A stretch of DNA of 64,000 bases from Thiohalocapsa sp964524185. Lineage in GTDB: Bacteria > Pseudomonadota > Gammaproteobacteria > Chromatiales > Chromatiaceae. Location of the stretch: positions 19,321 through 83,320 of the forward strand of contig CAZGCI010000003.1 in NCBI GenBank assembly GCA_964524185.1, read 5' to 3'. The position numbers and the translations under genes are program-made. The notes beneath the pieces were generated by a model. The model ran no database searches, had not been told where the DNA came from, and saw only the letters and a list, made by a program, of their open reading frames with translations. Shown here piece after piece: positions 1 to 9,071 of the stretch (position 1 is its first letter; each line of letters opens with the position of its first letter).

Positions 1-328
1 CGGCGCAGCGGATACCTTTACCTTCGGCCCCTACCGGCTGGACATCACCGCCCGCCAGCTGACCCGCGACGGTGAGCCCGTCACGCTCACTGGCAGCGAA
101 TTCGACCTGCTGCGCATTTTCGTCGAGCACCCCAATAAGATGCTGCACCGCGATCGGCTGCTGGATCTGCTCAAAGGCTATGAGCGCAACCCCTTCGACC
201 GCAGCATCGATGTGCAGGTGGCGCGGCTGCGGGCGAAAGTGGAGCCGACGAAGAAGCAGCCCATCTACATTCGCACCGTTTGGGGCCGCGGCTACATCTT
301 TACCCCCCAGGCCGAGGGCCCTGCCTAG
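1..328 (+). CDS. ompR: OmpR-family response regulator, C-terminal part (5' truncated)
   Basis: The open frame enters from the window edge and ends at TAG 326-328, giving about 108 residues of a winged-helix DNA-binding domain of the OmpR/PhoB family. Family landmarks seen are LTGSEFDLL in the first helix region, SIDVQVARLRAKVE in the recognition helix region, and IRTVWGRGYIF in the C-terminal beta hairpin. The receiver domain lies outside the window. The stop is followed after 9 bases by a GTG-started histidine kinase of EnvZ type, so this is the regulator half of an osmoregulation-like two-component pair. The OmpR name rests on the family and the neighbour; other OmpR-family members cannot be excluded. 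Confidence 0.85.
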   Translation, partial: GAADTFTFGPYRLDITARQLTRDGEPVTLTGSEFDLLRIFVEHPNKMLHRDRLLDLLKGYERNPFDRSIDVQVARLRAKVEPTKKQPIYIRTVWGRGYIFTPQAEGPA

Positions 329-337
329 GTCAAGCCC

Positions 338-1816
338 GTGCGCTCCCTGCTGCCTTCGTCGCTCTTCGCGCGGGTCCTCCTGACGCTGGTCCTCACCTTC
401 GGCAGCTTCGCGCTCATCACATTCTTCACCGTCGTCTACTACGCCCTCTTCCCGGTGGTGCAACGCTCCACCGCAGACGTCGCTGCCCTCATGGAGCTCT
501 CGGCGCGCACACTGGTGCAGTTGCCGGTGGACATGCGCAGCGAGTATCGGTTCAAGCTGCTAGAGGACTACCAGCTGTGGCTCCGCACCGAGGAAGAGGC
601 ACCCGACAACCTGCGGTACTACTTCTTCCCGTATGTGCTGCGCCTGAGCCAAGCGCTGAGCGAGCGCACCGGTACCCACGTGCAGATGCAGAGCAACGTC
701 ATCGACGGCAAGCGTTGGTTCTGGGCGGACTTTGACACGCAACACGGGCGTGTCTGGACCGGCTTTCCGCGGGATCGCATCAATACCAAGCCGCTGGAGG
801 GGGTCTTCATCATCTCCACGCTGGCGATGCTGCTACTGGTGGTGACGGCCTCGGTACTGGCCCGGCGCATCACCTCGCCGCTCACCCGCCTCGCCCGCGC
901 TGCCGAGGAGGTGGCCAAGGGGCGCTCGCCGGAGCCCCTGCCGGAGAGCGGTCCGCGGGAGCTCGCCAATCTTGCCCGACAGTTCAACGAGACCAGCCAA
1001 CAGGTCCGCGAGCTGCTAGCGGACCGAACCGTGCTGCTGGCGGGCATCTCCCACGACCTGCGCACGCCGTTGACACGTCTACGATTGGCACTCGAAATGC
1101 TGCCGCGGCAGACGGACCCGGCGCTCAAGGCCCGCATGGAGCGGGACTTGGAAGAAATGAACGATCAAATCAGCCAAGCGGTGGAGCTCGGCAGCACCCT
1201 CGGCGCGGGCGAGCCGCAAACGCTCGACGTCGGAACCCTCATCGGCGAGGTGGTGGGATCGCGTCCGCGCATCGTCTGGCACCCCGTCCGCCACTGTGTT
1301 CAGTCGGTGAATGCACTGGCCCTGCGGCGCATCCTCGGCAACCTCATCGAGAACGCCCTGCGCTACAGCCAGGCCGCGGTGGAGGTGCGGCTCGACTGCA
1401 ACCAACCCGCGGCGGTCATTCGCGTGCTCGACCGCGGTCCCGGCATCCCGGAGGCGGACCGCGAAGCAGTGTTCCGGCCCTTTTTTCGGTTGGAGGGCTC
1501 ACGCAACCGCCGCACCGGCGGCTCCGGACTCGGCCTCGCCGTAGCGCGCCAGCTCGCCGTCGCCAACGAGATGGAAATCCAGCTAAGCAGCCGCGTCGGT
1601 GGCGGCACCGTGGCCAGCGTGCGCCTGCCGCCGGAACAGGATGAGGTGCCCGACACGCATTTGGGGCGCTCGGCGGAGCCGCCGCTCCACGCGACGCCCG
1701 AAGCGCCGACGGCGGCACCGCAGGACACGCAGCCGCCGAAGCCGCCTGCGACCGCAACAACAACGCCGCACGGGCGTCGCAAGCACGACCTTCCGCATCA
1801 AGACGCCAGCTCCTGA
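338..1816 (+). CDS. envZ: EnvZ-type sensor histidine kinase
   Basis: An inner-membrane sensor kinase of 492 residues starting at GTG 338. The N-terminal membrane segment is about residues 10-38, the periplasmic part about 40-152, and the second membrane segment about 154-174. HAMP follows, then the dimerisation/phosphoacceptor motif GISHDLRTPLTRLRLALEM with His239. The ATPase part contains NLIENALRYS, DRGPGIP and GGSGLGLAVA. This H-box sequence is typical of EnvZ. After the kinase core the protein carries about 65 residues of Ala/Pro/Thr-rich, low-complexity tail, which E. coli EnvZ lacks. It probably forms an operon with the regulator just upstream. Confidence 0.88.
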   Translation: MRSLLPSSLFARVLLTLVLTFGSFALITFFTVVYYALFPVVQRSTADVAALMELSARTLVQLPVDMRSEYRFKLLEDYQLWLRTEEEAPDNLRYYFFPYVLRLSQALSERTGTHVQMQSNVIDGKRWFWADFDTQHGRVWTGFPRDRINTKPLEGVFIISTLAMLLLVVTASVLARRITSPLTRLARAAEEVAKGRSPEPLPESGPRELANLARQFNETSQQVRELLADRTVLLAGISHDLRTPLTRLRLALEMLPRQTDPALKARMERDLEEMNDQISQAVELGSTLGAGEPQTLDVGTLIGEVVGSRPRIVWHPVRHCVQSVNALALRRILGNLIENALRYSQAAVEVRLDCNQPAAVIRVLDRGPGIPEADREAVFRPFFRLEGSRNRRTGGSGLGLAVARQLAVANEMEIQLSSRVGGGTVASVRLPPEQDEVPDTHLGRSAEPPLHATPEAPTAAPQDTQPPKPPATATTTPHGRRKHDLPHQDASS

Positions 1817-2004
1817 GGGCGCCGTCTCAGCCCTTTTCGGCGGCCTAAAGGCGCGCTGTTAATGCGGTTGACGCCCGCCCGGCACCTACCTACATTTCGC
1901 CCAATCGCCACCCGGCGGGCCCCGACCCGCCGGGCGGTGAGCGTAAATCCCATAAACCCACCGCCCATCGAATGATCCCGAGCACCGCTGCACAGGGGGA
2001 GACT

Positions 2005-2469
2005 ATGCTGCAACCCGGCGATCCGGCACCGCCCTTCTCGCTACCCGACGCGGATATGGAGCGCGTGGACATTACGCGTTTATGGGGGGAGCGCCACATC
2101 GTGCTCTGCTTTTACCCAAAGGACGACACCCCCGGCTGCACCATGGAAGCGCTGGAATTCACTGACCTACACGAAGACTTCGCTGCGGCAGGGGCTGACA
2201 TTGTCGGCATCAGTCGCGACACCTGCGCCAGCCATGGGGCCTTTCGCGATAAGTATGGGCTCAGCGTGACGCTCCTGGCGGACACGGACGGCGACGTGTG
2301 CGATGCCTACGGGGTTTGGCGCGAGAAGGAGAAGAATGGCGTCAAAAAGATGGGCATCGTTCGCTCGACCTTCATCGTCGGCCGCAACGGCGTTATTCGC
2401 CACGCGCTTTACGACATCAAGCCGAAGGGCCATGCCGCCCAGGTGTTGGGGCTCGTCCGCGATCTCTGA
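2005..2469 (+). CDS. bcp: Thiol peroxidase, Bcp/PrxQ type
   Basis: A cytosolic peroxiredoxin of 154 residues that reduces hydroperoxides. The ATG at 2005 is preferred over 1972 because a GGGGGAG-like ribosome site lies just before it and the protein then begins MLQPGDPAPPF as in the family. The active-site motif is FYPKDDTPGCTMEA, with the peroxidatic Cys45. The position five residues later, which carries the resolving Cys in E. coli Bcp, is Leu50. Other Cys are at about 74 and 99, so the mechanism may be 1-Cys or use an atypical partner. It stands alone between two signalling genes. Confidence 0.9.
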   Translation: MLQPGDPAPPFSLPDADMERVDITRLWGERHIVLCFYPKDDTPGCTMEALEFTDLHEDFAAAGADIVGISRDTCASHGAFRDKYGLSVTLLADTDGDVCDAYGVWREKEKNGVKKMGIVRSTFIVGRNGVIRHALYDIKPKGHAAQVLGLVRDL

Positions 2470-2921
2470 GCCGCGCCGCAATCGCTGCACGCTGCGGCGA
2501 TCGCAGTCACGAGCATTTTTGCCCTCAGCCACCCTAAAAGGAGCAGTTAGACGGTCGTCAGGCTGCGTCCAGCGTGGCGTCCAGTAAACGTCGGGCTGAG
2601 GCCACGCCTCGCTCCCTGAACAACGGCCCTGCGTCGCATCGCCCCGCACCACCGCAACGTCGCCACGGGGCTCTCGCGTGCAGGGACCCGGCGGCTGACG
2701 CGTCGGCAGCGCCCTAGATTGCTTAACAGCGCCAGATGCTTGCCCATGCGGCGAGCTTCTGACGGCCCCTCGTACGCTCGCCACTGGCGCGTCCAAAGGC
2801 TGCGACGCAACGGTTGGCGCAAGCGCCCGTAGTGCGGCCGCGAGGCGCGACCCGATGCCCCGTTCCATCAGCGTGCGCGGCCCGTTATCGTAGCGGGTCG
2901 AAACGGGTCGCGAGGTCAAAC
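2470..2921 (+). other. Intergenic stretch, no gene seen
   Basis: About 450 bases between bcp and the hybrid kinase. Open frames here on both strands are extensions or shadows without family resemblance or a ribosome site. It should hold the promoter of the kinase operon, but no clear -35/-10 pair could be picked by eye. Confidence 0.4.
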
Positions 2922-5333
2922 GTGAAGCTCCGCTACTACATCCTGCTGCTGCTGCTGCTGTTCGGTCTGGCACCCTTGATCATCGCGGTGCTCATCAACC
3001 TGCCCTTGGTGCTGGACCGCACCGCGATGTTCTACCAGAAGGCGTACCTGCAAAACCTGCGGGCCGACTTCCGCGACTTGGATCAGCACCTGGCGAGCCG
3101 CGACGAGATGATCCGCCTGCTCGCCAAGCTGCCCGAGCCTGGCGTAATCCTGGGCGAGACCGGCCAAGAGGACGCAACCGACCGCGCGCGGGCCCGTTAC
3201 ACGGGCTGGATCAATCAGATGCTGCCGGATCAGCTCGACGTGATCCAGATCCTATTCCTAGACGCCGAGGGCAACGAGCGCTTCTGGTTGCGCCGCGACC
3301 CACAAACCGATGCATGGGAGCCCGCCGCGCTGCCGCCGGAGCCGCCGAGTCGCGGCTTCGTCAACGCGGGTATCAAACTGAAGCCAGGGGAGGTCATCGT
3401 GAGCCGCATCCGCATCAACCCCTACGCAGCCACAGAAGATCCGCGCCAGCTCATGACGCTGCAGCTCGCGAGCCCGGTGGGCGAGCTCGGCGGCGCCAAC
3501 GGCCTGCCGCCGGGCCTGCTGCTCATGACCATCGACGTCGGTGGGTTAGCAGAGTATTACCGCGACACCCTCTGGGTCACCAACGACGGTAGCTATGTCC
3601 GCCCGGGCGAGCCCCTGAGCGAGACCGCCACCGCGTTCCGCGACTTTGCAGGACTAGAGCAGATCTTCGCAGAAGCCAAGCTCGCCTTGTGGAAAAACCC
3701 GAGCGGCCCGCCCCTGCTCTGGGTGCCCATGTTCCTGACGGAAGAGGGCGTGCCCCTGTGGGTGGGCCGGCCCGTGGACCCCTCTCCCATCGAGCAGTTC
3801 CGCGACGCGCTGATGGGCCGCGTCCTGTCCATCATCCTGGTGTTGGTGCTGATGGTGCTGCTGATCGCCCGTTGGCTTGCAAACCGCGCCGAGCGATTCG
3901 GCCAGGAGCTCACCAGCGGAGTAGAGTCCATCCTGCGCGACAGCGAGCCCAAGCGTTTCGACTGGCAGGGACCGCAAGAGGTGCGCGCGCTCGGCCGCCA
4001 GTTGAACGCGCTCGCGCGTAACCATGCCGAGCACATTGCCACCGAGCGCGAGCACACCCGCGAGCTGGAGCAATCCAACCGCTACAAGTCGGAGTTCTTG
4101 GCCAACGTGAGCCATGAACTGCGCACGCCGCTGAACTCGATCTTGCTGCTGTCGAAGATGCTCGCCGCGCAGGAGTCCGGTCTTGACCACGAACAGCGCC
4201 GGCAAGCCCAGGTCATCAACGAGGCCGGCCGCGACCTGCGCACCATGATCGACAATATCTTGGATATTTCCCGTATCGAGGCGGGTCCGGTGACCGTGAG
4301 CCTCGAATGGGTGGACCTGGCGCCCATGCTCGCGGAGCTCGCCGAAATGATGCGCCCGCCCATGACCCAAAAGGGGCTGGCGCTGCACCTGGACATCGCC
4401 GCCGACGCGCCGGAGCGAGCCTACACGGACCGCGGGAAACTGCGCCAGATCCTGAAGAACTTCCTCTCCAACGCCGCGAAGTTCACCGATACCGGCACGG
4501 TCACCATCGCCGTGACGCCAGGCACGGCGACACGCCCGCTCGCCATTACGGTGGTGGACACGGGGATTGGCATCCCACCCGGCAAGGAGGACATCATCTT
4601 CGAGGCCTTTCAGCAGGCCGACGGCTCTACCCGCCGGCGCTACGGCGGCACCGGCCTCGGGCTCTCCATCAGCCGCGAGCTGGCGCAGTTGCTCGGCGGG
4701 GAGATCACGGTCGAGAGCACACTCGGTGAAGGCTCACGCTTCACGCTGCGCCTGCCGTTGGCCCTGGACCCCGCACAGTTGGACGCGGTGGAAATCTTGG
4801 AGCACCGCTCCGCACCGAGCCGTCTGGACAAGGCTGCCGAATCGACGACCACAGCGCCTCGCGCAGCGACGCCGGCATCGCCGCCCGAGGCGCCAGCTCC
4901 GGCGTCGCCGCTCTCCCCCAACAGCGCGCGTTGGGTGCTGCTGGTGGAGCGGGACGTGAAATGTTTGGTGACGGCCACATCCGAACTCGAGGCCATGGGG
5001 GTGCGCGTGCAGACGGCAGCCGACGCGGATGAGGCCCTGGAGACCCTGGCGGAAGAGCGCGACTGCGCGCTCGTGCTGCTCGCCGCTTCGGCATCAGCGG
5101 AAGAAAGCTGTGCTAGGATCAAGCAGATAAACGCCGAGGCTTCCGGCGCTCGCCCCCCGGTCTTCATCGTCGGTGACCTCGATGAGCCACAACGCGAGCA
5201 TTGCCGGGCGGCCGGCGCCGAAGGGTTCCTCCCCAAACCGCTCGGGCGCACCGCCATGGCGGACATTCTGGAACAGGCGCTGGCAACGGCGCCGAGTCAC
5301 CCCAGCGAGGCAGCGGCACAGGACATTGCATGA
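2922..5333 (+). CDS. Membrane hybrid histidine kinase with degenerate C-terminal receiver
   Basis: An 803-residue sensor kinase. GTG at 2922 is chosen because GAGG lies 7 bases upstream and the protein then opens directly with a Leu-rich membrane segment (residues 7-28). A periplasmic, probably Cache-like region covers about 30-290 and a second membrane segment about 299-320. A coiled linker leads to HisKA with NVSHELRTPLNS, His398. The ATPase domain shows FLSNAAKFTDTG, DTGIGIPPG and GGTGLGLSIS. After a Pro/Ala linker a receiver-like domain begins near residue 670. Its acidic pair is reduced to VERD and the phosphoacceptor site reads LVLLAASAS with no Asp, while a Lys in LPKPL remains. The stop overlaps the start of the next regulator, so the two act together. 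Confidence 0.85.
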   Translation: MKLRYYILLLLLLFGLAPLIIAVLINLPLVLDRTAMFYQKAYLQNLRADFRDLDQHLASRDEMIRLLAKLPEPGVILGETGQEDATDRARARYTGWINQMLPDQLDVIQILFLDAEGNERFWLRRDPQTDAWEPAALPPEPPSRGFVNAGIKLKPGEVIVSRIRINPYAATEDPRQLMTLQLASPVGELGGANGLPPGLLLMTIDVGGLAEYYRDTLWVTNDGSYVRPGEPLSETATAFRDFAGLEQIFAEAKLALWKNPSGPPLLWVPMFLTEEGVPLWVGRPVDPSPIEQFRDALMGRVLSIILVLVLMVLLIARWLANRAERFGQELTSGVESILRDSEPKRFDWQGPQEVRALGRQLNALARNHAEHIATEREHTRELEQSNRYKSEFLANVSHELRTPLNSILLLSKMLAAQESGLDHEQRRQAQVINEAGRDLRTMIDNILDISRIEAGPVTVSLEWVDLAPMLAELAEMMRPPMTQKGLALHLDIAADAPERAYTDRGKLRQILKNFLSNAAKFTDTGTVTIAVTPGTATRPLAITVVDTGIGIPPGKEDIIFEAFQQADGSTRRRYGGTGLGLSISRELAQLLGGEITVESTLGEGSRFTLRLPLALDPAQLDAVEILEHRSAPSRLDKAAESTTTAPRAATPASPPEAPAPASPLSPNSARWVLLVERDVKCLVTATSELEAMGVRVQTAADADEALETLAEERDCALVLLAASASAEESCARIKQINAEASGARPPVFIVGDLDEPQREHCRAAGAEGFLPKPLGRTAMADILEQALATAPSHPSEAAAQDIA

Positions 5334-6226
5334 CAGCTGGCACGACACAGGCTACCGGCTACAAAATCCTGATCGTCGATGATCATGAACACAATCTGTA
5401 TACGCTGCGCACGCTGATCCAGAAGCACCTCGGTGCCAACGTCCTGGAAGCGTCCTCGGGGCGAGCGGCCATCGATGTCACGCTCGAGCACCGCGACATC
5501 GATCTGATCATCCTCGACGTACAAATGCCGGAGATGGACGGCTTTCAAACCGCGTCGCTGCTGAAACTGCGTAAGCGCACTCGGGACATCCCCATCATCT
5601 TCCTCACGGCCGCCTTCAAGTCGGAGGAGTTCCAGCAGCGCGGCTTTGCCGTCGGCGCTGTGGATTACCTGCTAAAGCCCATCGACGACAATCTGCTGAT
5701 CAACAAGATCAGCACCTACTTTCGGCTGATCGCCAAGGAGCGCGCACTCAACATCGCGCTGGAAGAGAAGGTTGCCGAGCGCACACGGGAGTTGGAGCAA
5801 GCCCGGCAGTATCTGGAAAACATTGTTGCCTACATGGGTGAGGCACTTTTGGTGTTGGATGCCGAGGGCATCATCAAGCAAGCCAATCCCGCCGCCTGCG
5901 CGATGCTGGACTACCCTGAACCGGACCTGATCGGCCTGTCCATTGGCGACGTGTTCGAAGAGGAGGCCGACGAGGAGGCCGGCGCCTTCATGGGGACCTG
6001 GCTGGAGGCGCTCATTCGCACCGGCGCGCTGGCCAAGATCGAAGCGCGCTTCATCGCCAAGGACGGCACACGCGTGCCCATCCTGTTCTCGCGCACCGCG
6101 GTCATGGGTGCCGAGGGCGGCATCAGCGAGATCATCTGTATCGCCAAGGATATGAGCGGCTATGTGCGGGTCGACGACGAAGCCGTCTATCGTTCCAAGA
6201 AGGCCGTGAACCGGGAGACGGTGTGA
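5330..6226 (+). CDS. Response regulator: receiver, coiled coil and PAS output
   Basis: A 298-residue cytosolic regulator whose ATG overlaps the kinase stop (ATGA at 5330). The receiver domain (about 12-130) is intact: VDDHEHN, phosphoacceptor Asp63 in LIILDVQMPEMDG, and Lys116 in LLKPID. A charged helix (about 135-165) of the type ERTRELEQARQYLEN links to a PAS domain (about 165-285) with VLDAEGIIKQANPAACAM. There is no DNA-binding, GGDEF or HD-GYP output, so it probably acts through protein contacts. It likely receives phosphate from the upstream hybrid kinase, whose own receiver is dead. This division of labour is inferred. Confidence 0.85.
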   Translation: MTAGTTQATGYKILIVDDHEHNLYTLRTLIQKHLGANVLEASSGRAAIDVTLEHRDIDLIILDVQMPEMDGFQTASLLKLRKRTRDIPIIFLTAAFKSEEFQQRGFAVGAVDYLLKPIDDNLLINKISTYFRLIAKERALNIALEEKVAERTRELEQARQYLENIVAYMGEALLVLDAEGIIKQANPAACAMLDYPEPDLIGLSIGDVFEEEADEEAGAFMGTWLEALIRTGALAKIEARFIAKDGTRVPILFSRTAVMGAEGGISEIICIAKDMSGYVRVDDEAVYRSKKAVNRETV

Positions 6227-6388
6227 TGACGGTCCGGAGACTTTTGGGCAGTGCTGCGGAGACCCCGGAGTCTCGGCCGGGGGCCTGTCTGCCGGGAGTT
6301 GTCTGCTAAGAGCCTCTCGGATCCATAACGACAAAAAAAGCGACCGCTGCCCGCCCGCAAGGCGGGTGGAACCCACTAAAGGTAAGCG

Positions 6389-6745
6389 ATGGTTGTAACC
6401 ATGAACGAGCAACATCCCGCGGATCCATCCGCGCAGCCATCCCAGGAGGACACGGCGCTGACGGCCATGGCGCTCAAGGCGATGGCGCATCCGTTACGGT
6501 GGAAAATCCTGTGCTCGCTGGGCGACCGCGAGCTTTCAGTCGGCGAGATTGTCGAGCGCACTGGAACGTCGCAGAGCAATATCTCTCAACACCTGGAACA
6601 GCTGCGCAACAAGAACATCGTTGTGGCACGCAAAGAGGCCAATCGCATCTTCTATCGCATCCGCAACCACCAGTTGCTTGAGCTCATCGGTATCATGCGT
6701 GACGTGCTCTGCCCAGCGAATCTCGACGACCGCTATCCACGGTGA
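6389..6745 (+). CDS. ArsR-type winged-helix transcriptional repressor
   Basis: A 118-residue regulator with the ArsR/SmtB fold: MAHPLRWKILCSLGDREL leads into the helix-turn-helix VGEIVERTGTSQSNISQHL and the wing ARKEANRIFYRIRN. The ELCV(C)DL metal site of classical ArsR proteins is absent. The only Cys residues are in KILCSL and in DVLCPA near the C-terminus, so a thiol or redox signal rather than metal is possible. AAGGTAAG precedes the start at 6389; Met at 6401 is an alternative start. An inverted repeat GAGAC-N6-GTCTC sits at 6259-6274 in the upstream gap and could be a self-operator or the end of the preceding operon. Confidence 0.8.
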   Translation: MVVTMNEQHPADPSAQPSQEDTALTAMALKAMAHPLRWKILCSLGDRELSVGEIVERTGTSQSNISQHLEQLRNKNIVVARKEANRIFYRIRNHQLLELIGIMRDVLCPANLDDRYPR

Positions 6746-6899
6746 GTAGCGCGACGCCACCTCGGCGCCGCCGAAGAACCCCGCCAGGCGCCGCGCCCGG
6801 CCCTGCGCCAGGCTAGCTGTCACCGACAGGTCTGCCTAAGGCGCACACCCCGAAAGAGCGACCAATAACCTGCAGACGAGCCGCGTAAGGCACAGACCC

Positions 6900-7766
6900 A
6901 TGCCAACCCTAGACGAAAAGCAATGGTTCTCTGAGGTGGAGGCCGGCGGCGGCAGCGCCTTCTCGCTGCGCATCCGGCGCAAGCTCCACGAGGAGCGCAG
7001 CGACTATCAAACCATCGAGGTCTACGAGACCGAGCACTTCGGCAACCTCATGGTCATCGACGGCTTCACCATGTTGTCTAGCCGCGAGAACTTTCTCTAC
7101 CACGAAATGCTTGCCCATCCGGTACTGCTGACGCATCCGGCACCGAAGCGCGTGTGCATCATCGGCGGCGGCGACTGCGGCACCCTGCGCGAGGTGCTCA
7201 AGCACGACACGGTCGAGCACGCGACGCAGATCGACATCGACGAGCGCGTCACCCGCGTCGCCGAGCAATTCTTTCCGGAGCTCACGGTCAGCAACGGCGA
7301 CCCGCGTGCACAACTGTTGTTCGCCGATGGCATCCAGTGGATGGCCGACGCCGATCCCGACAGCCTGGACGTGATCATCGTCGACAGCACCGACCCCGTG
7401 GGTCCCGCGCAAGGCCTGTTCACCGCAGAGTTCTACAGCGACTGCCGCCGGGCGCTCGCCGACGACGGCCTCCTGGTGCAGCAAAGCGAGTCTCCGCTCC
7501 TGCACCTCGACATCATCGCCAGCATGCACGAGGACTTGCGTGGGGCTGGGTTTGGCATCGTGCGCACGCTGTTTTTTCCGCAGACGATCTACCCGTCCGG
7601 CTGGTGGAGCGCCACCATGGCCGGCAACGCCACGGAGCTGCCACCGTTTCGCCGCCTGGACGATGCCGGCGCCGTGCTGGACACCACCTATTACAACAGC
7701 GACATCCATGCCGCTGCCCTAGCCCAGCCGGAGTTCGTACGCAGGCGCCTCGCGGCGCTCGACTGA
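6900..7766 (+). CDS. speE: Spermidine synthase (polyamine aminopropyltransferase)
   Basis: A 288-residue cytosolic enzyme that transfers aminopropyl from decarboxylated S-adenosylmethionine to putrescine. Landmarks are the N-terminal beta region ending VIDGFTMLSSRENFLYHEM, the nucleotide-binding loop IIGGGDCGTLREVLKH (usually GGGDGG; here the second Gly is Cys), and the catalytic Asp region DVIIVDSTDPVGPAQGLF. PQTIYPSGWWSATM lies near the C-terminus. Length matches the family. No speD lies in the window. Confidence 0.93.
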   Translation: MPTLDEKQWFSEVEAGGGSAFSLRIRRKLHEERSDYQTIEVYETEHFGNLMVIDGFTMLSSRENFLYHEMLAHPVLLTHPAPKRVCIIGGGDCGTLREVLKHDTVEHATQIDIDERVTRVAEQFFPELTVSNGDPRAQLLFADGIQWMADADPDSLDVIIVDSTDPVGPAQGLFTAEFYSDCRRALADDGLLVQQSESPLLHLDIIASMHEDLRGAGFGIVRTLFFPQTIYPSGWWSATMAGNATELPPFRRLDDAGAVLDTTYYNSDIHAAALAQPEFVRRRLAALD

Positions 7767-7962
7767 CGTGGCCCAGGGGCATACGAGCCGTACCGAACGG
7801 CACGTATACCAACGCTTTCGGCGCGTGCTCCGGAACGGACCCCGCCGCGCGGGGGCGCGGGTCTTTCCCCTGTGCGCGCCATGCGGCCCCAGGGCGGCCA
7901 TCAGAGCGATCCGCGATCACGGCTATACTCAAGTAGGGGCAACAGACACCAGGAGGACGGCA

Positions 7963-8433
7963 ATGACGATCGCAACGCGTGTCGAAGACTATCTGAAACA
8001 GAACGCCGTCGACTTCCAACTGCTGGCGCACAAGACCACCGGCTCGACGCATGAATCGGCGGACGCTGCACATATCCCAGACGACCACCTCGCGAAGGGC
8101 GTGATGGTGCACGACAACCAGGGCCACGCGATGGTCGTGCTGCCGGGAGATGCCTGGCTTGGGCTGGAGATGTTGAACAACGCCAGCGGACGCGCCTTCC
8201 GGCTGGATGAAGAATCCGAGCTGACCGACATGTTCCCGGACTGCGACCCGGGCGCCGTGCCACCACTTGGCACCGCCTACGGTCTCGAGACCTACATGGA
8301 CGAGGCGCTGACAACGCTGGCCGACGTCTACTTCGAGGCTGGCGACCATCGCCACCTGGTGCGGGTGGGCGGACCGGACTTTGTCCGTCTGCTGCACGGC
8401 GTCCGGCTCGGACACTTCGGTCGGCAGGGCTAA
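7963..8433 (+). CDS. YbaK/aminoacyl-tRNA deacylase-domain protein
   Basis: A 156-residue protein of the YbaK/ProX family, which hydrolyses mischarged aminoacyl-tRNAs. The start at 7963 follows a perfect AGGAGG at 7951-7956. HKTTGSTHESADAAHIPDD and AKGVMVHDNQGHAMVVLPG match the family core, and PPLGTAYGLETYMDEAL corresponds to the conserved GA.P.FG loop region. A TATACT sequence at 7923-7928 could be its -10 element. Substrate specificity cannot be read from the sequence. Confidence 0.8.
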   Translation: MTIATRVEDYLKQNAVDFQLLAHKTTGSTHESADAAHIPDDHLAKGVMVHDNQGHAMVVLPGDAWLGLEMLNNASGRAFRLDEESELTDMFPDCDPGAVPPLGTAYGLETYMDEALTTLADVYFEAGDHRHLVRVGGPDFVRLLHGVRLGHFGRQG

Positions 8434-8617
8434 TCCGGCCGCCGGTAACATAGCGCCGACCGGAATGCCTGCGTGAAGCTACCGCTGCCTCTGACGCGCG
8501 CAGCAACCACACGGAACCTGCACCGCCGTTGCGGTCCGGCAGCGGCGGCGGGAAGAGGGACGAGCTGTGTGGAGATGTACAGCACGCCGAGGGGCATGAG
8601 GGTGGACAAAAACCCTG

Positions 8618-8920
8618 TTAGCCGGCGATGGTCTCCATGCGCCCGGCGAGGCTGAAGTCCAGCTCGGTAATGCCGCCGGCGTCGTGTGTGGCCAGATCCA
8701 CACGCACGGTGCGGTAGACATTGAACCACTCTGGGTGGTGGTCCATCGACTCTGCCACCAGCGCGGCGCGGGCCATGAAGCCGAAGGCTTCATTGAAGTC
8801 TTTGAACTGGAACTCTTTGTGCAGCTTGCCGCCCTCGACCGTCCAAGGCGCCGACGCGGAGGCGTTAAGGGCGGTGAGGGCGCTGGCGATCTCCTGCTCG
8901 GTCAGCTGGGTGCGGCTCAT
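8618..8920 (-). CDS. phhB: Pterin-4a-carbinolamine dehydratase
   Basis: A 100-residue cytosolic enzyme that dehydrates 4a-hydroxytetrahydropterin, normally recycling the cofactor of aromatic amino acid hydroxylases. The motif ESMDHHPEWFNVYRTV carries the catalytic His pair, and DLATHDAGGITELDFSLA completes the family signature. AGGAG lies 7 bases before the ATG. No phenylalanine hydroxylase gene is in the window, so the partner is unknown; some bacteria keep this gene alone for molybdopterin or other pterin roles. Confidence 0.93.
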   Translation of the reverse strand: MSRTQLTEQEIASALTALNASASAPWTVEGGKLHKEFQFKDFNEAFGFMARAALVAESMDHHPEWFNVYRTVRVDLATHDAGGITELDFSLAGRMETIAG

Positions 8921-9071
8921 CGTGATCTCCTGGTTGGCGACAACGATGCGGAAGTTGCCCCGGCGCAGCCGTGGTTCAAGTGGGAGGCCATCGGCAGGGC
9001 AGAGGGGCGCTGTTCAGGGTAGCGCCGCTGCGCATTCGGCAGCGGCACATGCAGCAGCAGCGGGCCGCAGC

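Noticed and set aside
2492..2520. Weak stem CTGCG/CGCAG with a later T5 after bcp
   Set aside because: The T run begins 10 bases past a 5-bp stem, which is a poor intrinsic terminator.
2940..2962. CTG triplet run
   Set aside because: It encodes the poly-Leu of the kinase's first membrane segment; ordinary for a GC-rich coding sequence.
6350..6366. Hairpin CCCGCC-CGCAA-GGCGGG before the ArsR-type gene
   Set aside because: No T tract and too short to call a terminator or riboswitch; could be chance at this GC content.
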